From the NCBI GenBank assembly GCA_016934035.1, contig JAFGTP010000040.1, positions 1-64,000 on the forward strand: a stretch of DNA of 64,000 nucleotides, given 5' to 3'. Position numbers and translations under genes: made by a program. This document shows positions 33,469-41,704 of this stretch, in pieces (the stretch's first letter is position 1; the number at the start of each line of letters is the position of its first letter). The notes beneath the pieces were generated by a model. It was not told the origin of the DNA and did no database searches. It saw only the letters and a list, made by a program, of their open reading frames with translations. This DNA is from Fidelibacterota bacterium. GTDB lineage: Bacteria; Fidelibacterota; UBA2242; JAFGTP01.

Positions 33469-34304
33469 TTTTGCATCAGCAGCAGCGCACCGACGGGTAC
33501 GTCAATGTCTTCTGCAATCACGTGACATTTTGCTTTCAACAGAAAGAATATCGGGTAATTTGTTTCGGACAAAGCTTCATAATTTCCCTGTCCTTTGCTG
33601 ATGATGAGATCCGCTTCGTCCAGCACATTCAGAAATTCCGATGTACAATCACTAAGTACATTGCCCGGGGCCGATGTACCGGAGGAGATCACTTCAGCAA
33701 CTTCGTTCATCCCGATCTGTCGGGCTTCGGTTTCAGTAATATCGTTTAAAATCGGTGCACCGCGAACCACAAATTTTACAGGTTTTCCGATCTGTTCGAT
33801 GAAAAGTTTATCAAAGAGGGCTTCGGCAGAATTATCCCCAATATAAAGAATGTTTTTTGCTGTTTTGAGTTTATTGACAAAAATATCAAAATCATTAATA
33901 GTCAATTCCTCATGAATGGATTTCATGATTTCCTGTTCAATGTTTACGGTTTCATAAATACCAAAGTCAATGACATTGCCGGCAATGGCCATGCGGGCTG
34001 CCTCAAAAAGCGGGTTGCTGTCAGAGGCAATAATTTTCTTCATATGAGGAATTAATTCTTCAGCCTTTGCAATATTTTCCAGTTTGATCTTCTTATAAGG
34101 ATCAAAATTTTTAGTGATCGCTCTGATTTCATCATAGATTATTTTTGAAATTTCCGGAGGGCTGGCCTGCATGGGAATTTTGGATATCAGCATTCCGGTA
34201 TGATCAAGAATCTCTTTAATTTTTGTTTCATCGTAAGTTGATATTCTGCCAACACGCAGGGCTTGTTTGATAAAACAGGGGATGCAGTCTAGATAGGTTT
34301 TCAT
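33456..34304 (-). CDS. DUF89/ARMT1-like metal-dependent damage-control phosphatase
   Basis: A 282-aa protein of the DUF89 (ARMT1-like) family. Characterised members are Mn/Co/Ni-dependent phosphatases that destroy harmful sugar phosphates or damaged cofactors. It has the N-terminal CIPCFIKQ cysteine pair typical of the stand-alone bacterial subgroup, ASDSNPLFEAARMAIAGN, YIGDNSAEALFDKLF (metal aspartate) and SKGQGNYEAL. Six bases separate its start from the stop of a putative manganese permease gene on the same strand, which fits a metal-dependent enzyme. Confidence 0.85.
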   Translation of the reverse strand: MKTYLDCIPCFIKQALRVGRISTYDETKIKEILDHTGMLISKIPMQASPPEISKIIYDEIRAITKNFDPYKKIKLENIAKAEELIPHMKKIIASDSNPLFEAARMAIAGNVIDFGIYETVNIEQEIMKSIHEELTINDFDIFVNKLKTAKNILYIGDNSAEALFDKLFIEQIGKPVKFVVRGAPILNDITETEARQIGMNEVAEVISSGTSAPGNVLSDCTSEFLNVLDEADLIISKGQGNYEALSETNYPIFFLLKAKCHVIAEDIDVPVGALLLMQNKKK

Positions 34305-34310
34305 GGTGGT

Positions 34311-35351
34311 TTAAATCCATTTTTCGATTATTAATGCCACCGCCCCCACAAAAAGGCCGACAGCAAAGTTGATAAGTTTTACAATCATAAATTTTTTTCT
34401 GGATTCAGCCAGCAAAGGCAACATGCCATGCCCATCCTGAACAATGGAACTGGCCAGTAAAACAGAAAAAGGAACGACGCCCTGAGCATAAAAGGATAGA
34501 AAAACCAGGTGCGGACCGGACTCGGGAATCAGTCCCACAAGGCAGGCTATCAGTAGCACCAGCCAGAGATTGGCTTCCATCCAGGGTGCCACATTGAGAT
34601 GATCAATCAGCAGGTGGGCGAAAAAAATGGCCATAAAAGTCCAGCCGATGATTTGAGGCAGGTGCCTTTTGACATTATGTTCCCAAAGATGCTTCTCGAG
34701 AAAGTGCTCCGGTACGGTAACCACAATAAAAAGTGATACAAAATTTAATATCAGAAAAGTTATGCGTTTCCAATCCCAATTCTGAAGATCATGAGTGCCG
34801 ATAAAAATCACCACCATTACCATTGATACCAGTAAAATCAGTACACCGCGCTGCAGCGTCAGGTTTTTAAAATTGCCCCGAATGGTCAAGGGATTGAAAC
34901 ACCCGCACTGTGCTTCTTCCTGATGGATTTCAAACTTTCGGTCACCGGTGGAAAATTGGAAAAACCTGTCGAGAACCCATCCGGTCACTATTGCAATGAC
35001 AAAAAGCAGAGGAAAGAGAACCATTACTGTCTCGGGAACCAGCCCAATCATCACAAAAGCTTCATCACCGGCGGTGGCAATCATTGTCGTTACTAAAGCA
35101 CCAAAACTCATCACTCCATGGGAATAGAGGGCCACAACACTAAAGGAACCCAGACAGCCGGGAAGAATTCCCAGCAAACCTGCCAGCAGGTACTGCCTCC
35201 AGGGATGATTGCGTAAATTTTGTGTAAAAAGGCCCTTTGTCTGTATATTGATATATTCGATAATCAGCATCATCACAAAAACAAAACTGGAAATCATGAC
35301 TGTATGGTCAATAGTATGTCCCAGTATGTGCATTATTGCGCTTTTATCCAT
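34311..35351 (-). CDS. Putative manganese/arsenic permease (ArsP_2-like)
   Basis: A 346-aa protein with about nine to ten transmembrane helices, a conserved N terminus with HTIDHTVMISSFVF and the duplicated motif GLLGILPGCLGSFSVVALYSHG / LVGLIPESGPHLVFLSFYAQG. These repeats and lengths match the family annotated 'putative manganese transporter' (ArsP_2/DUF2899 fold). A cysteine pair C..C (HQEEAQCGCFNPL) lies in the cytoplasmic loop. The transport direction and ion are not certain. GAGG precedes the ATG. It is coupled with the DUF89 gene. Confidence 0.75.
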   Translation of the reverse strand: MDKSAIMHILGHTIDHTVMISSFVFVMMLIIEYINIQTKGLFTQNLRNHPWRQYLLAGLLGILPGCLGSFSVVALYSHGVMSFGALVTTMIATAGDEAFVMIGLVPETVMVLFPLLFVIAIVTGWVLDRFFQFSTGDRKFEIHQEEAQCGCFNPLTIRGNFKNLTLQRGVLILLVSMVMVVIFIGTHDLQNWDWKRITFLILNFVSLFIVVTVPEHFLEKHLWEHNVKRHLPQIIGWTFMAIFFAHLLIDHLNVAPWMEANLWLVLLIACLVGLIPESGPHLVFLSFYAQGVVPFSVLLASSIVQDGHGMLPLLAESRKKFMIVKLINFAVGLFVGAVALIIEKWI

Positions 35352-35408
35352 TGAGGCCTCATTTTTCAGTTTGGCAGTAAATATAGGAGCATTTTATTTA
35401 GAAACCCA

Positions 35409-35439
35409 AAAAAAAGCCGACGAAAATTTTGTCGGCTTT
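35409..35439 (-). terminator. Terminator after the ferredoxin gene
   Basis: A perfect 9-bp stem (AAAGCCGAC / GTCGGCTTT) lies 28 bases after the ferredoxin stop codon. On the minus strand it is followed by a run of eight T. Confidence 0.85.
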
Positions 35440-35466
35440 AATACTTTGTTTGAATGAGAAATAAAA

Positions 35467-35637
35467 TTATGCGGGGCTGATTGCTTCTACCGGGCATGCT
35501 GAAGCGCAAACGCCGCAGTCGGTGCAAACATCAGGATCAATTTCATATTTTCCATCACCCATGCTGATTGCTTCTACCGGGCATTCACTGGCACATATTC
35601 CGCAGGAAGTGCATTCGTCAGAAATTACATAAGCCAT
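35467..35637 (-). CDS. 2[4Fe-4S] ferredoxin
   Basis: A 56-aa clostridial-type ferredoxin with two cysteine motifs, CTSCGICASECP and CTDCGVCASACP, each in an almost identical repeat. Start 35637 is chosen: AAGGAG lies six bases upstream and MAYVISDECTSCG is the standard N terminus. The in-frame start at 35712 would add 25 unrelated residues. It is a likely electron acceptor of indolepyruvate oxidoreductase and other ferredoxin-linked enzymes. It is a monocistronic gene with its own terminator. Confidence 0.95.
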   Translation of the reverse strand: MAYVISDECTSCGICASECPVEAISMGDGKYEIDPDVCTDCGVCASACPVEAISPA

Positions 35638-35731
35638 ATTTTTCTCCTTTTTAAAAATTTCATGAAACTCAAAATACGCTCTTAAGTTAGCAGAGATTTT
35701 GCCATACTTCAAGTTTAAATTTATTTTTTGT

Positions 35732-37174
35732 CTAAATTTCAGCAGCAGGGATATCCGGATATTCCGGTAAAAATCTGTTTTCTCTGTATATAACCCGTTT
35801 TTCTTTCCATTTGCCGGATCGGAACCTGAGGTAAAAGCTTATCCCGAGAATGGCCACATAGGCAGAAATGAAACTCCAGCCCCAAAAGAGGTGCAGTCGA
35901 AGGATAGCAATAAAGATCCAGTTGGGAATGATCATGACAAAAACAGACGCAACACTGATAATTTTCATCACATAATTGGTGTCACCGGCTCCTTTCAGAC
36001 AACCGGCTAGCACCAGGTTGAGAACATCAAACCATGAGTAGATCGCTGTAAACCGCATAATGACAATCAGAAACCGGTAAACCTGGGCAAAATCTCCGGC
36101 CGTTGTGTCGATATTAAAAAAACGAATAATAAGATCCGGAAAAAATAAAAAGACCACCAAATAGGGGAAAATATAGACATAGGCCAACTGGTAACCTCGC
36201 CGGGTGACTTTTTCGGCCAGGTGAGGATTGTTTTCTCCCAAAAATTGCCCTGTCAGAATTGAAACGGACATGCTGATTCCCAATAAAGGCATGAAAATCA
36301 GATTATTGATATTCAAGGCGATATTGGACGCAACCAGTTCAATTTTTCCCAGGCGACCAACAACCATCACAAAAAAACTAAATCCTGCTACCTCAATAAA
36401 CATTTGCAAACCGTTGGGTAACCCGAATTTCAGCAACTGCCTGAATAAGGAAGCATTGAATTTGAAATCAGAAACTGTATTGAATTGACGATTGTTTTCT
36501 TTCTTGAAGAGGCAATAAGCATAAACCAGGGCGGAAAAGAGGAAGGCTGCCGAAGTTGCAATAGCAGCGCCTTTGATGCCCATTTCCGGAAATCCGAATT
36601 TACCGAAAATCATTAAATAATCCAGCACGACGTTGACTCCGGTGGCAGCAAGGTTGATGACCATGATGATGATGGTCTTCCCCTGGCCGGAAAAAAATCC
36701 CGAAGCAGCTGAGGAAAAGGCCATGGGAAAGGTTGCCAGACTTAGGATTTTGAAATAAATCACTTCATGCGGAATGATCTCTTGGGCATGGCCAATTGTA
36801 CGAAAAATATCTTCACTGAAGGGATAAACCAGGAACATGAATACTGCACTCATGGCTGAAATGTAAATGCCCTGCCAAATAATTGCGCCAAACTTGCCAT
36901 ATTCTCCGGCTCCGTGATATTGGGCGATGAAAACATTGACATATCCGGCTATTCCCAAAAAAATACAAACCAGGTTAAAGTGTAAAATACCCGCAGGCAT
37001 GGCTGCAGCAATGGATTCAGCCGAATACCAGGTTAGAAACATGCGGTCCACAAAATGCTGAATGGTCCAGGCAATGGTGCTGATTACCATCGGCACTGCC
37101 ACTGTCAGAAGGTCCTTCAATCCCCCTGCTTCCTGCCATAGGATCTGTAACTTCTTTTTCATCCTCTGTTCCAA
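35732..37174 (-). CDS. MATE-family multidrug/sodium antiporter
   Basis: A 480-aa membrane protein with twelve hydrophobic helices. It has the MATE hallmark in helices 1-2 (TVAVPMVISTIAWTIQHFVDRMF...) and the second-half repeat around KFGLPNGLQMFIEVAGFSFF. It exports cationic drugs or metabolites using Na+ or H+. The start is uncertain: the first in-frame TTG is at 37174, and an ATG at 37162 (MKKKLQILW) has GGA at suitable spacing. It is divergent from the protease gene. Confidence 0.9.
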   Translation of the reverse strand: MEQRMKKKLQILWQEAGGLKDLLTVAVPMVISTIAWTIQHFVDRMFLTWYSAESIAAAMPAGILHFNLVCIFLGIAGYVNVFIAQYHGAGEYGKFGAIIWQGIYISAMSAVFMFLVYPFSEDIFRTIGHAQEIIPHEVIYFKILSLATFPMAFSSAASGFFSGQGKTIIIMVINLAATGVNVVLDYLMIFGKFGFPEMGIKGAAIATSAAFLFSALVYAYCLFKKENNRQFNTVSDFKFNASLFRQLLKFGLPNGLQMFIEVAGFSFFVMVVGRLGKIELVASNIALNINNLIFMPLLGISMSVSILTGQFLGENNPHLAEKVTRRGYQLAYVYIFPYLVVFLFFPDLIIRFFNIDTTAGDFAQVYRFLIVIMRFTAIYSWFDVLNLVLAGCLKGAGDTNYVMKIISVASVFVMIIPNWIFIAILRLHLFWGWSFISAYVAILGISFYLRFRSGKWKEKRVIYRENRFLPEYPDIPAAEI

Positions 37175-37280
37175 TTTGACATGTTATCAAATTTAACCAA
37201 TAATTTTCTAATTAATTGAAAAAAGTTTTTAGTATATTAGATTTTATAAATTCAAAAATATCTGAGTATAAAAAGGACAA

Positions 37281-38222
37281 ATGGAGAGAATGGAAAAAAT
37301 AAGAAGTAGCATAAATTTTATTCTGTATAAACTTAAATTCAAACAGCAACCTTTTGCTGATATTCCGTTGCGAAAACCCAATCCCTGGGTCAATCTGGCA
37401 CTTTTTCTGACCACCGTTGTTACAACGATTTTTGCAGGCACTTTGCTGGAAAATAAAAATCCCCTTGAAAGTCCAGGGAACCTTGTCTACGGCCTGCCTT
37501 TCTCCTTGACTTTGCTGTTGATTCTTGGCAGCCATGAAATGGGGCATTATCTTTTTGCACGAAAAAATAAGGTGGACGTTTCCTTGCCCTATTTTATACC
37601 TGCCCCGACGATTATTGGGACTTTTGGTGCAGTGATTAAAATGCGGTCGCCAATCTATGACAAACGGGCACTGATTGAAATTGGTGCGGCCGGCCCCATT
37701 GTTGGTTTTTTCGTTGCTGTTCCGGCTTATATAATTGGATTGGTTTATTCGGAAATTCTGCCGGTGACGGAAGTTGAAGGCGGAATACAGCTGGGAGATT
37801 CACTGTTGACTAAATTTCTGGCTTTTTTAGTCTATCCCAACATTCCTGAAGGGCATGAAATTTACATTCATTCCATCGGTTTTGCTGCTTGGATCGGAAT
37901 GATTGTCACGATGCTCAACCTGCTGCCTGTGGGCCAGTTGGATGGCGGGCATATTCTTTATGCAATTCTGGGTGAAAAACATAAACGGGTTGGCTATGCT
38001 GCTCTGGCCCTTATTGCAACTCTGGGAATCCTTTTGACCCTGACCGGTACACCCGGCTATAACTGGCTACTGTGGGCTGCTCTTGTATTGATATTCATTC
38101 GGGTCAAACATCCACCGGTTTATAATAGTCACATGCCGATTCCGGAAATTCATAAAATTATTTGTTTATTCGCATTTTTGATATTTATCCTTACATTTAT
38201 CCCCGTTCCGTTCAAGTTTTGA
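37281..38222 (+). CDS. Site-2-type intramembrane metalloprotease (M50)
   Basis: A 313-aa polytopic protein with zinc motif H85-E-M-G-H89 in GSHEMGHYLFARK and the third-ligand motif PVGQLDGGHILYAILG. The region between them holds the GAAGPIVGF helix typical of the S2P/FtsH-associated archaeal-bacterial subfamily without a PDZ domain. It probably cleaves membrane-bound anti-sigma factors or signal peptides. An alternative ATG at 37290 has GGAG at short spacing. Confidence 0.9.
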   Translation: MERMEKIRSSINFILYKLKFKQQPFADIPLRKPNPWVNLALFLTTVVTTIFAGTLLENKNPLESPGNLVYGLPFSLTLLLILGSHEMGHYLFARKNKVDVSLPYFIPAPTIIGTFGAVIKMRSPIYDKRALIEIGAAGPIVGFFVAVPAYIIGLVYSEILPVTEVEGGIQLGDSLLTKFLAFLVYPNIPEGHEIYIHSIGFAAWIGMIVTMLNLLPVGQLDGGHILYAILGEKHKRVGYAALALIATLGILLTLTGTPGYNWLLWAALVLIFIRVKHPPVYNSHMPIPEIHKIICLFAFLIFILTFIPVPFKF

Positions 38223-38279
38223 ATACGAATCTGAAACAAAACCATCGGTAACAGCAAAAAACAACTGGAATGAAAACCA

Positions 38280-39308
38280 ATGAAATTGACCATTCACTCA
38301 AAATATACTTATCCTTTAATTTTGTCCCTGTTTTTAGTATTTATTGTCACCATGGTCCTGTTGATCCTGTTTACAGAACCAATAAAAATTGATGCAAATC
38401 CTTGTGAAATCAAAATACCTCAGGGCGCCAGTCTCTGGGAGATAGCTGAAATTCTGGAAACAAAACAGATTGTTCCCAATAAAAACAGTTTCGTTTTCCT
38501 GTCGAAATTGAGGTTTAGCCAGAAAAGTCTGAAATCGGGTTTTTATGATCTAACCGGTATTCAAACAACAAACCAGTTGCTCAGCCTGCTGCTGAAAGGT
38601 CAGAACCTATCGACCAAAGTCACAATTCCAGAAGGGTCCACTATCAGGGATATTGCTGTAAATGTGTCAAAATTCATCAATATTGATCTCGATTTGTTTG
38701 TCTCGATCTGCTATGATTCGGTTTTTATTGCTGACTTGGGCCTGAAAGTGGATAACCTGGAAGGCTACCTCTTTCCGGATACTTATTTTTTTTATAAAAA
38801 TGACTCCGAGAAAGCCATTTTGAGGAAAATGACGAATAATTTTCATGAGAAATGGAAGGCCATCATCCAATATATTCCAAACAATACTGGCAAAAATCAG
38901 CATGAAATATTAACTTTGGCCTCGCTTATTGAAGGTGAATGTGTTTTGGATGAGGAAAGACCCAGGGTATCTTCACTATATCAGAACCGGCTCCAAAAGG
39001 GGATGAAACTGGAATCGGACCCGACCATACAGTATCTTATTTCTGATGGGCCCCGACGGCTTCTGACCCATGACCTGAAGATTGATTCGCCCTACAATAC
39101 CTATTTGTATCCGGGATTGCCACCCGGTCCGGTCAATAATCCCGGTGAACGCTCCATCATTGCCGCTATGATGCCGGAAAAAACCAATTTTTTATACATG
39201 GTCGCACAGGGTGACGGGTCCCATTATTTTACAAAGAATTATCATTCATTTTTACAGGCAAAAAAAAGATTGCAGCAAATCAGAAGAAAATATAAGGAGA
39301 TGAATTGA
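38280..39308 (+). CDS. mltG: Endolytic murein transglycosylase MltG
   Basis: A 342-aa inner-membrane protein with one N-terminal helix (about residues 11-31) and a periplasmic YceG domain. The region before it (CEIKIPQGASLWEIAEILE) is LysM-like. Catalytic Glu218 lies in TLASLIEGECVL. YLYPGLPPGPVNNPG and ESDPTIQYL are signature blocks. It cleaves nascent glycan strands and limits their length. Its stop overlaps the TTG start of the helicase gene. Confidence 0.94.
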   Translation: MKLTIHSKYTYPLILSLFLVFIVTMVLLILFTEPIKIDANPCEIKIPQGASLWEIAEILETKQIVPNKNSFVFLSKLRFSQKSLKSGFYDLTGIQTTNQLLSLLLKGQNLSTKVTIPEGSTIRDIAVNVSKFINIDLDLFVSICYDSVFIADLGLKVDNLEGYLFPDTYFFYKNDSEKAILRKMTNNFHEKWKAIIQYIPNNTGKNQHEILTLASLIEGECVLDEERPRVSSLYQNRLQKGMKLESDPTIQYLISDGPRRLLTHDLKIDSPYNTYLYPGLPPGPVNNPGERSIIAAMMPEKTNFLYMVAQGDGSHYFTKNYHSFLQAKKRLQQIRRKYKEMN

Positions 39309-41551
39309 ACTTACTGGAGGGTTTAAACCATGCGCAAAGAGAAGCGGTCGTTTATAGCGAGGGCCCGCAACTGATATTCGCCGGGGCCGGATCGGGAAAG
39401 ACACGGGTCCTGACCTACAAAATTGCCTATCTGATTCAAAAGGACCTGTTCCGAGCCCATCAAATTCTGGCTGTAACCTTTACCAATAAAGCTGCCAAGG
39501 AACTGAAAAACAGAGTTGAGGATTTTGTGGGTCCGCTGGGAAAATTCATCAATGTGGGGACCTTTCATTCCGTCTGTGCCCGTATCCTGCGGGAAGAAAT
39601 TACGATCCTGGGATATACGAAAAATTTTACTATTTATGACACAACTGACCAGCTATCAATCATTAAACAAATTATTAAAAATGAAAATATCGAACCGGAA
39701 AAAGTGACACCCAATGCCATTCTGAATAAAATTTCAAAACTAAAATCCGATAATATCATGCCCGAAGCTTTTGTCGCCAGAAAATTCATTCCGGTTGAGG
39801 AATTGACAGAACGAATCTATCCTTTTTATCAGCAGACACTGAAGCGTTGTAATGCCCTGGATTTTGATGACCTGCTGATCCTTCCGGTGAAAATTTTCAA
39901 AAAGAATCCGGAAATACTTGCGAAATACCAGGATCGATTTAAATATATTCTGGTGGACGAATACCAGGACACCAATAAAACCCAGTTTCTATTGATCAGT
40001 ATGTTGTCTGGAAAATACAACAATATCTGCGTGGTGGGCGATGATGACCAGTCAATCTACAGTTGGCGTGGCGCTGACATTCAGAATATTCTGGATTTTG
40101 AGCAAACCTTTCGCAACAGTAAAACCTTCAAACTGGAACAGAATTATCGATCGACAAAAAAAATCATATCGGCAGCCTCGGCAGTGGTGCAAAACAACAC
40201 CCTTCGGGCCGACAAAAATATTTTTTCAGAAAATGAAGAGGGTGAGAACATTGAATTTATCGACGGTATGAATGAATATGACGAAGCTACCAAAATCGGT
40301 TTCGCCATTGAACGGGAAATTCGCAGTAAAAAATTGAATTTTAAAGATATTGCGATTTTATACCGCACCAATGCCCAGTCCCGTGTACTGGAAACCATAT
40401 TGAACCGTCAGAAAATCCCCAATGCCATTATTGGCGGTGTTCGCTTTTATGAACGCAAGGAAGTGAAGGATATCGTTGCCTATTATAAATTTTTTGCCAA
40501 TGTGAAGGATGACGAAAGTTTTCGGCGCATTATCAATACTCCGCCTCGCGGCATCGGCAAAAAGACAATCGATACTCTGGATGACTTTTCCCACCAAAAG
40601 GATATCAACCTTTTTGAAGGGCTGATGAGTCTTGACAAAATGGACCTGACAGCGAGAGCAAAAACAAGTCTGGAAAATTTTCTGAAATTTATCACGGATT
40701 ATCAAAAACTACTGGAATCCGTCTCCCTGGAAGAATGGGCCAGAATGATGATTGACGGATTGGGATACTTTAATTATCTGAAGTCCGGCGACACTGAAGA
40801 AGCCATACAGCGCACGGCCAATATCAGTGAGTTACTCAATGCCATCAGCGATTATTGCAGCACAACAGAGAACCCGACGTTGCAAGGATATCTGGAGGAA
40901 GTTGCCCTGGTTTCGGATATTGATGCCTGGCAGGACCAAAAAAATGCCATTTCCCTGATGACATTGCACAGTGCCAAAGGACTTGAGTTTCCGGTAGTTT
41001 TTATCAGCGGATTAAACCAGGGATTATTACCCCTCGGCAACGCATTGGATGATGATAAGCAATTGAATGAAGAACGTCGGTTGTTCTATGTGGGCATTAC
41101 AAGAGCAGAAAAAAAACTCTATCTGACAGCCGCACGAACCCGAAATTTTCGAGGGTTGGACTCTCTGGCTTCACCTTCACAGTTTTTACAGGAGATACCC
41201 GCTGAACTGATCTGCAATTTACCTTTTCAGGGCAGCCGACGCAATATTTCCCCGGAATTTGAAGACGCTGAAGAGACATCATCAGCATCGATTGCAATTC
41301 ACCGTGAATATGTTCGCAAGGATATCGGTCACCAGGCTGTCCATTCATTTCAAAAAAAAGAACCGGTCCAGCAAACGACGACCTCGACCGGCAAGGTCCC
41401 GGAGATTGGTATGCGTGTTACCCATAAAATTTTTGGCACTGGCACAATTACCGCAAAAGTCGGTTTTGGACACAACCCCAAACTGACCATTCGATTTAAT
41501 TCCCATGGTATCAAAACGATTTTTGGCAAGTTTGTGAATATCATCGATTGA
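39305..41551 (+). CDS. pcrA: UvrD/PcrA-type superfamily 1 DNA helicase
   Basis: A 748-aa 3'-5' DNA helicase for repair and replication restart. It has N-terminal LNHAQREAVVY, Walker A AGAGSGKTRVL, FTNKAAKEL, Walker B ILVDEYQDTNKTQ, GDDDQSIYSWRGAD, QNYRST, motif V/VI TLHSAKGLEFPVVF and EERRLFYVGITRAEK. The C terminus carries a KOW/Tudor-like segment (RVTHKIFGTGTI), as in PcrA. Translation begins at TTG 39305 with AAGGAG upstream, overlapping mltG by four bases. Confidence 0.95.
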   Translation: MNLLEGLNHAQREAVVYSEGPQLIFAGAGSGKTRVLTYKIAYLIQKDLFRAHQILAVTFTNKAAKELKNRVEDFVGPLGKFINVGTFHSVCARILREEITILGYTKNFTIYDTTDQLSIIKQIIKNENIEPEKVTPNAILNKISKLKSDNIMPEAFVARKFIPVEELTERIYPFYQQTLKRCNALDFDDLLILPVKIFKKNPEILAKYQDRFKYILVDEYQDTNKTQFLLISMLSGKYNNICVVGDDDQSIYSWRGADIQNILDFEQTFRNSKTFKLEQNYRSTKKIISAASAVVQNNTLRADKNIFSENEEGENIEFIDGMNEYDEATKIGFAIEREIRSKKLNFKDIAILYRTNAQSRVLETILNRQKIPNAIIGGVRFYERKEVKDIVAYYKFFANVKDDESFRRIINTPPRGIGKKTIDTLDDFSHQKDINLFEGLMSLDKMDLTARAKTSLENFLKFITDYQKLLESVSLEEWARMMIDGLGYFNYLKSGDTEEAIQRTANISELLNAISDYCSTTENPTLQGYLEEVALVSDIDAWQDQKNAISLMTLHSAKGLEFPVVFISGLNQGLLPLGNALDDDKQLNEERRLFYVGITRAEKKLYLTAARTRNFRGLDSLASPSQFLQEIPAELICNLPFQGSRRNISPEFEDAEETSSASIAIHREYVRKDIGHQAVHSFQKKEPVQQTTTSTGKVPEIGMRVTHKIFGTGTITAKVGFGHNPKLTIRFNSHGIKTIFGKFVNIID

Positions 41552-41634
41552 GTTGTTTCTCTTTCAGACATTCCGGGCCAAAACTTTTTTATCTTTCAAA
41601 AAACACACACTCACTTCATCTGGTGCTAATTAAT

Positions 41635-41683
41635 AATAAAAAACCACGTAATACACTCCTTTGGCAAGTGTACGACGTGGTTT
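41635..41683 (-). terminator. Terminator after the S9 peptidase gene
   Basis: An outer stem AAACCACGT / ACGTGGTTT (9 bp) and inner ACACT / AGTGT pairing form a long hairpin. On the minus strand TTTTTTATTATTAATTA follows. It also faces the plus-strand helicase gene end. Confidence 0.75.
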
Positions 41684-41704
41684 AATTGTTTTCGGCAGTA
41701 GTTT

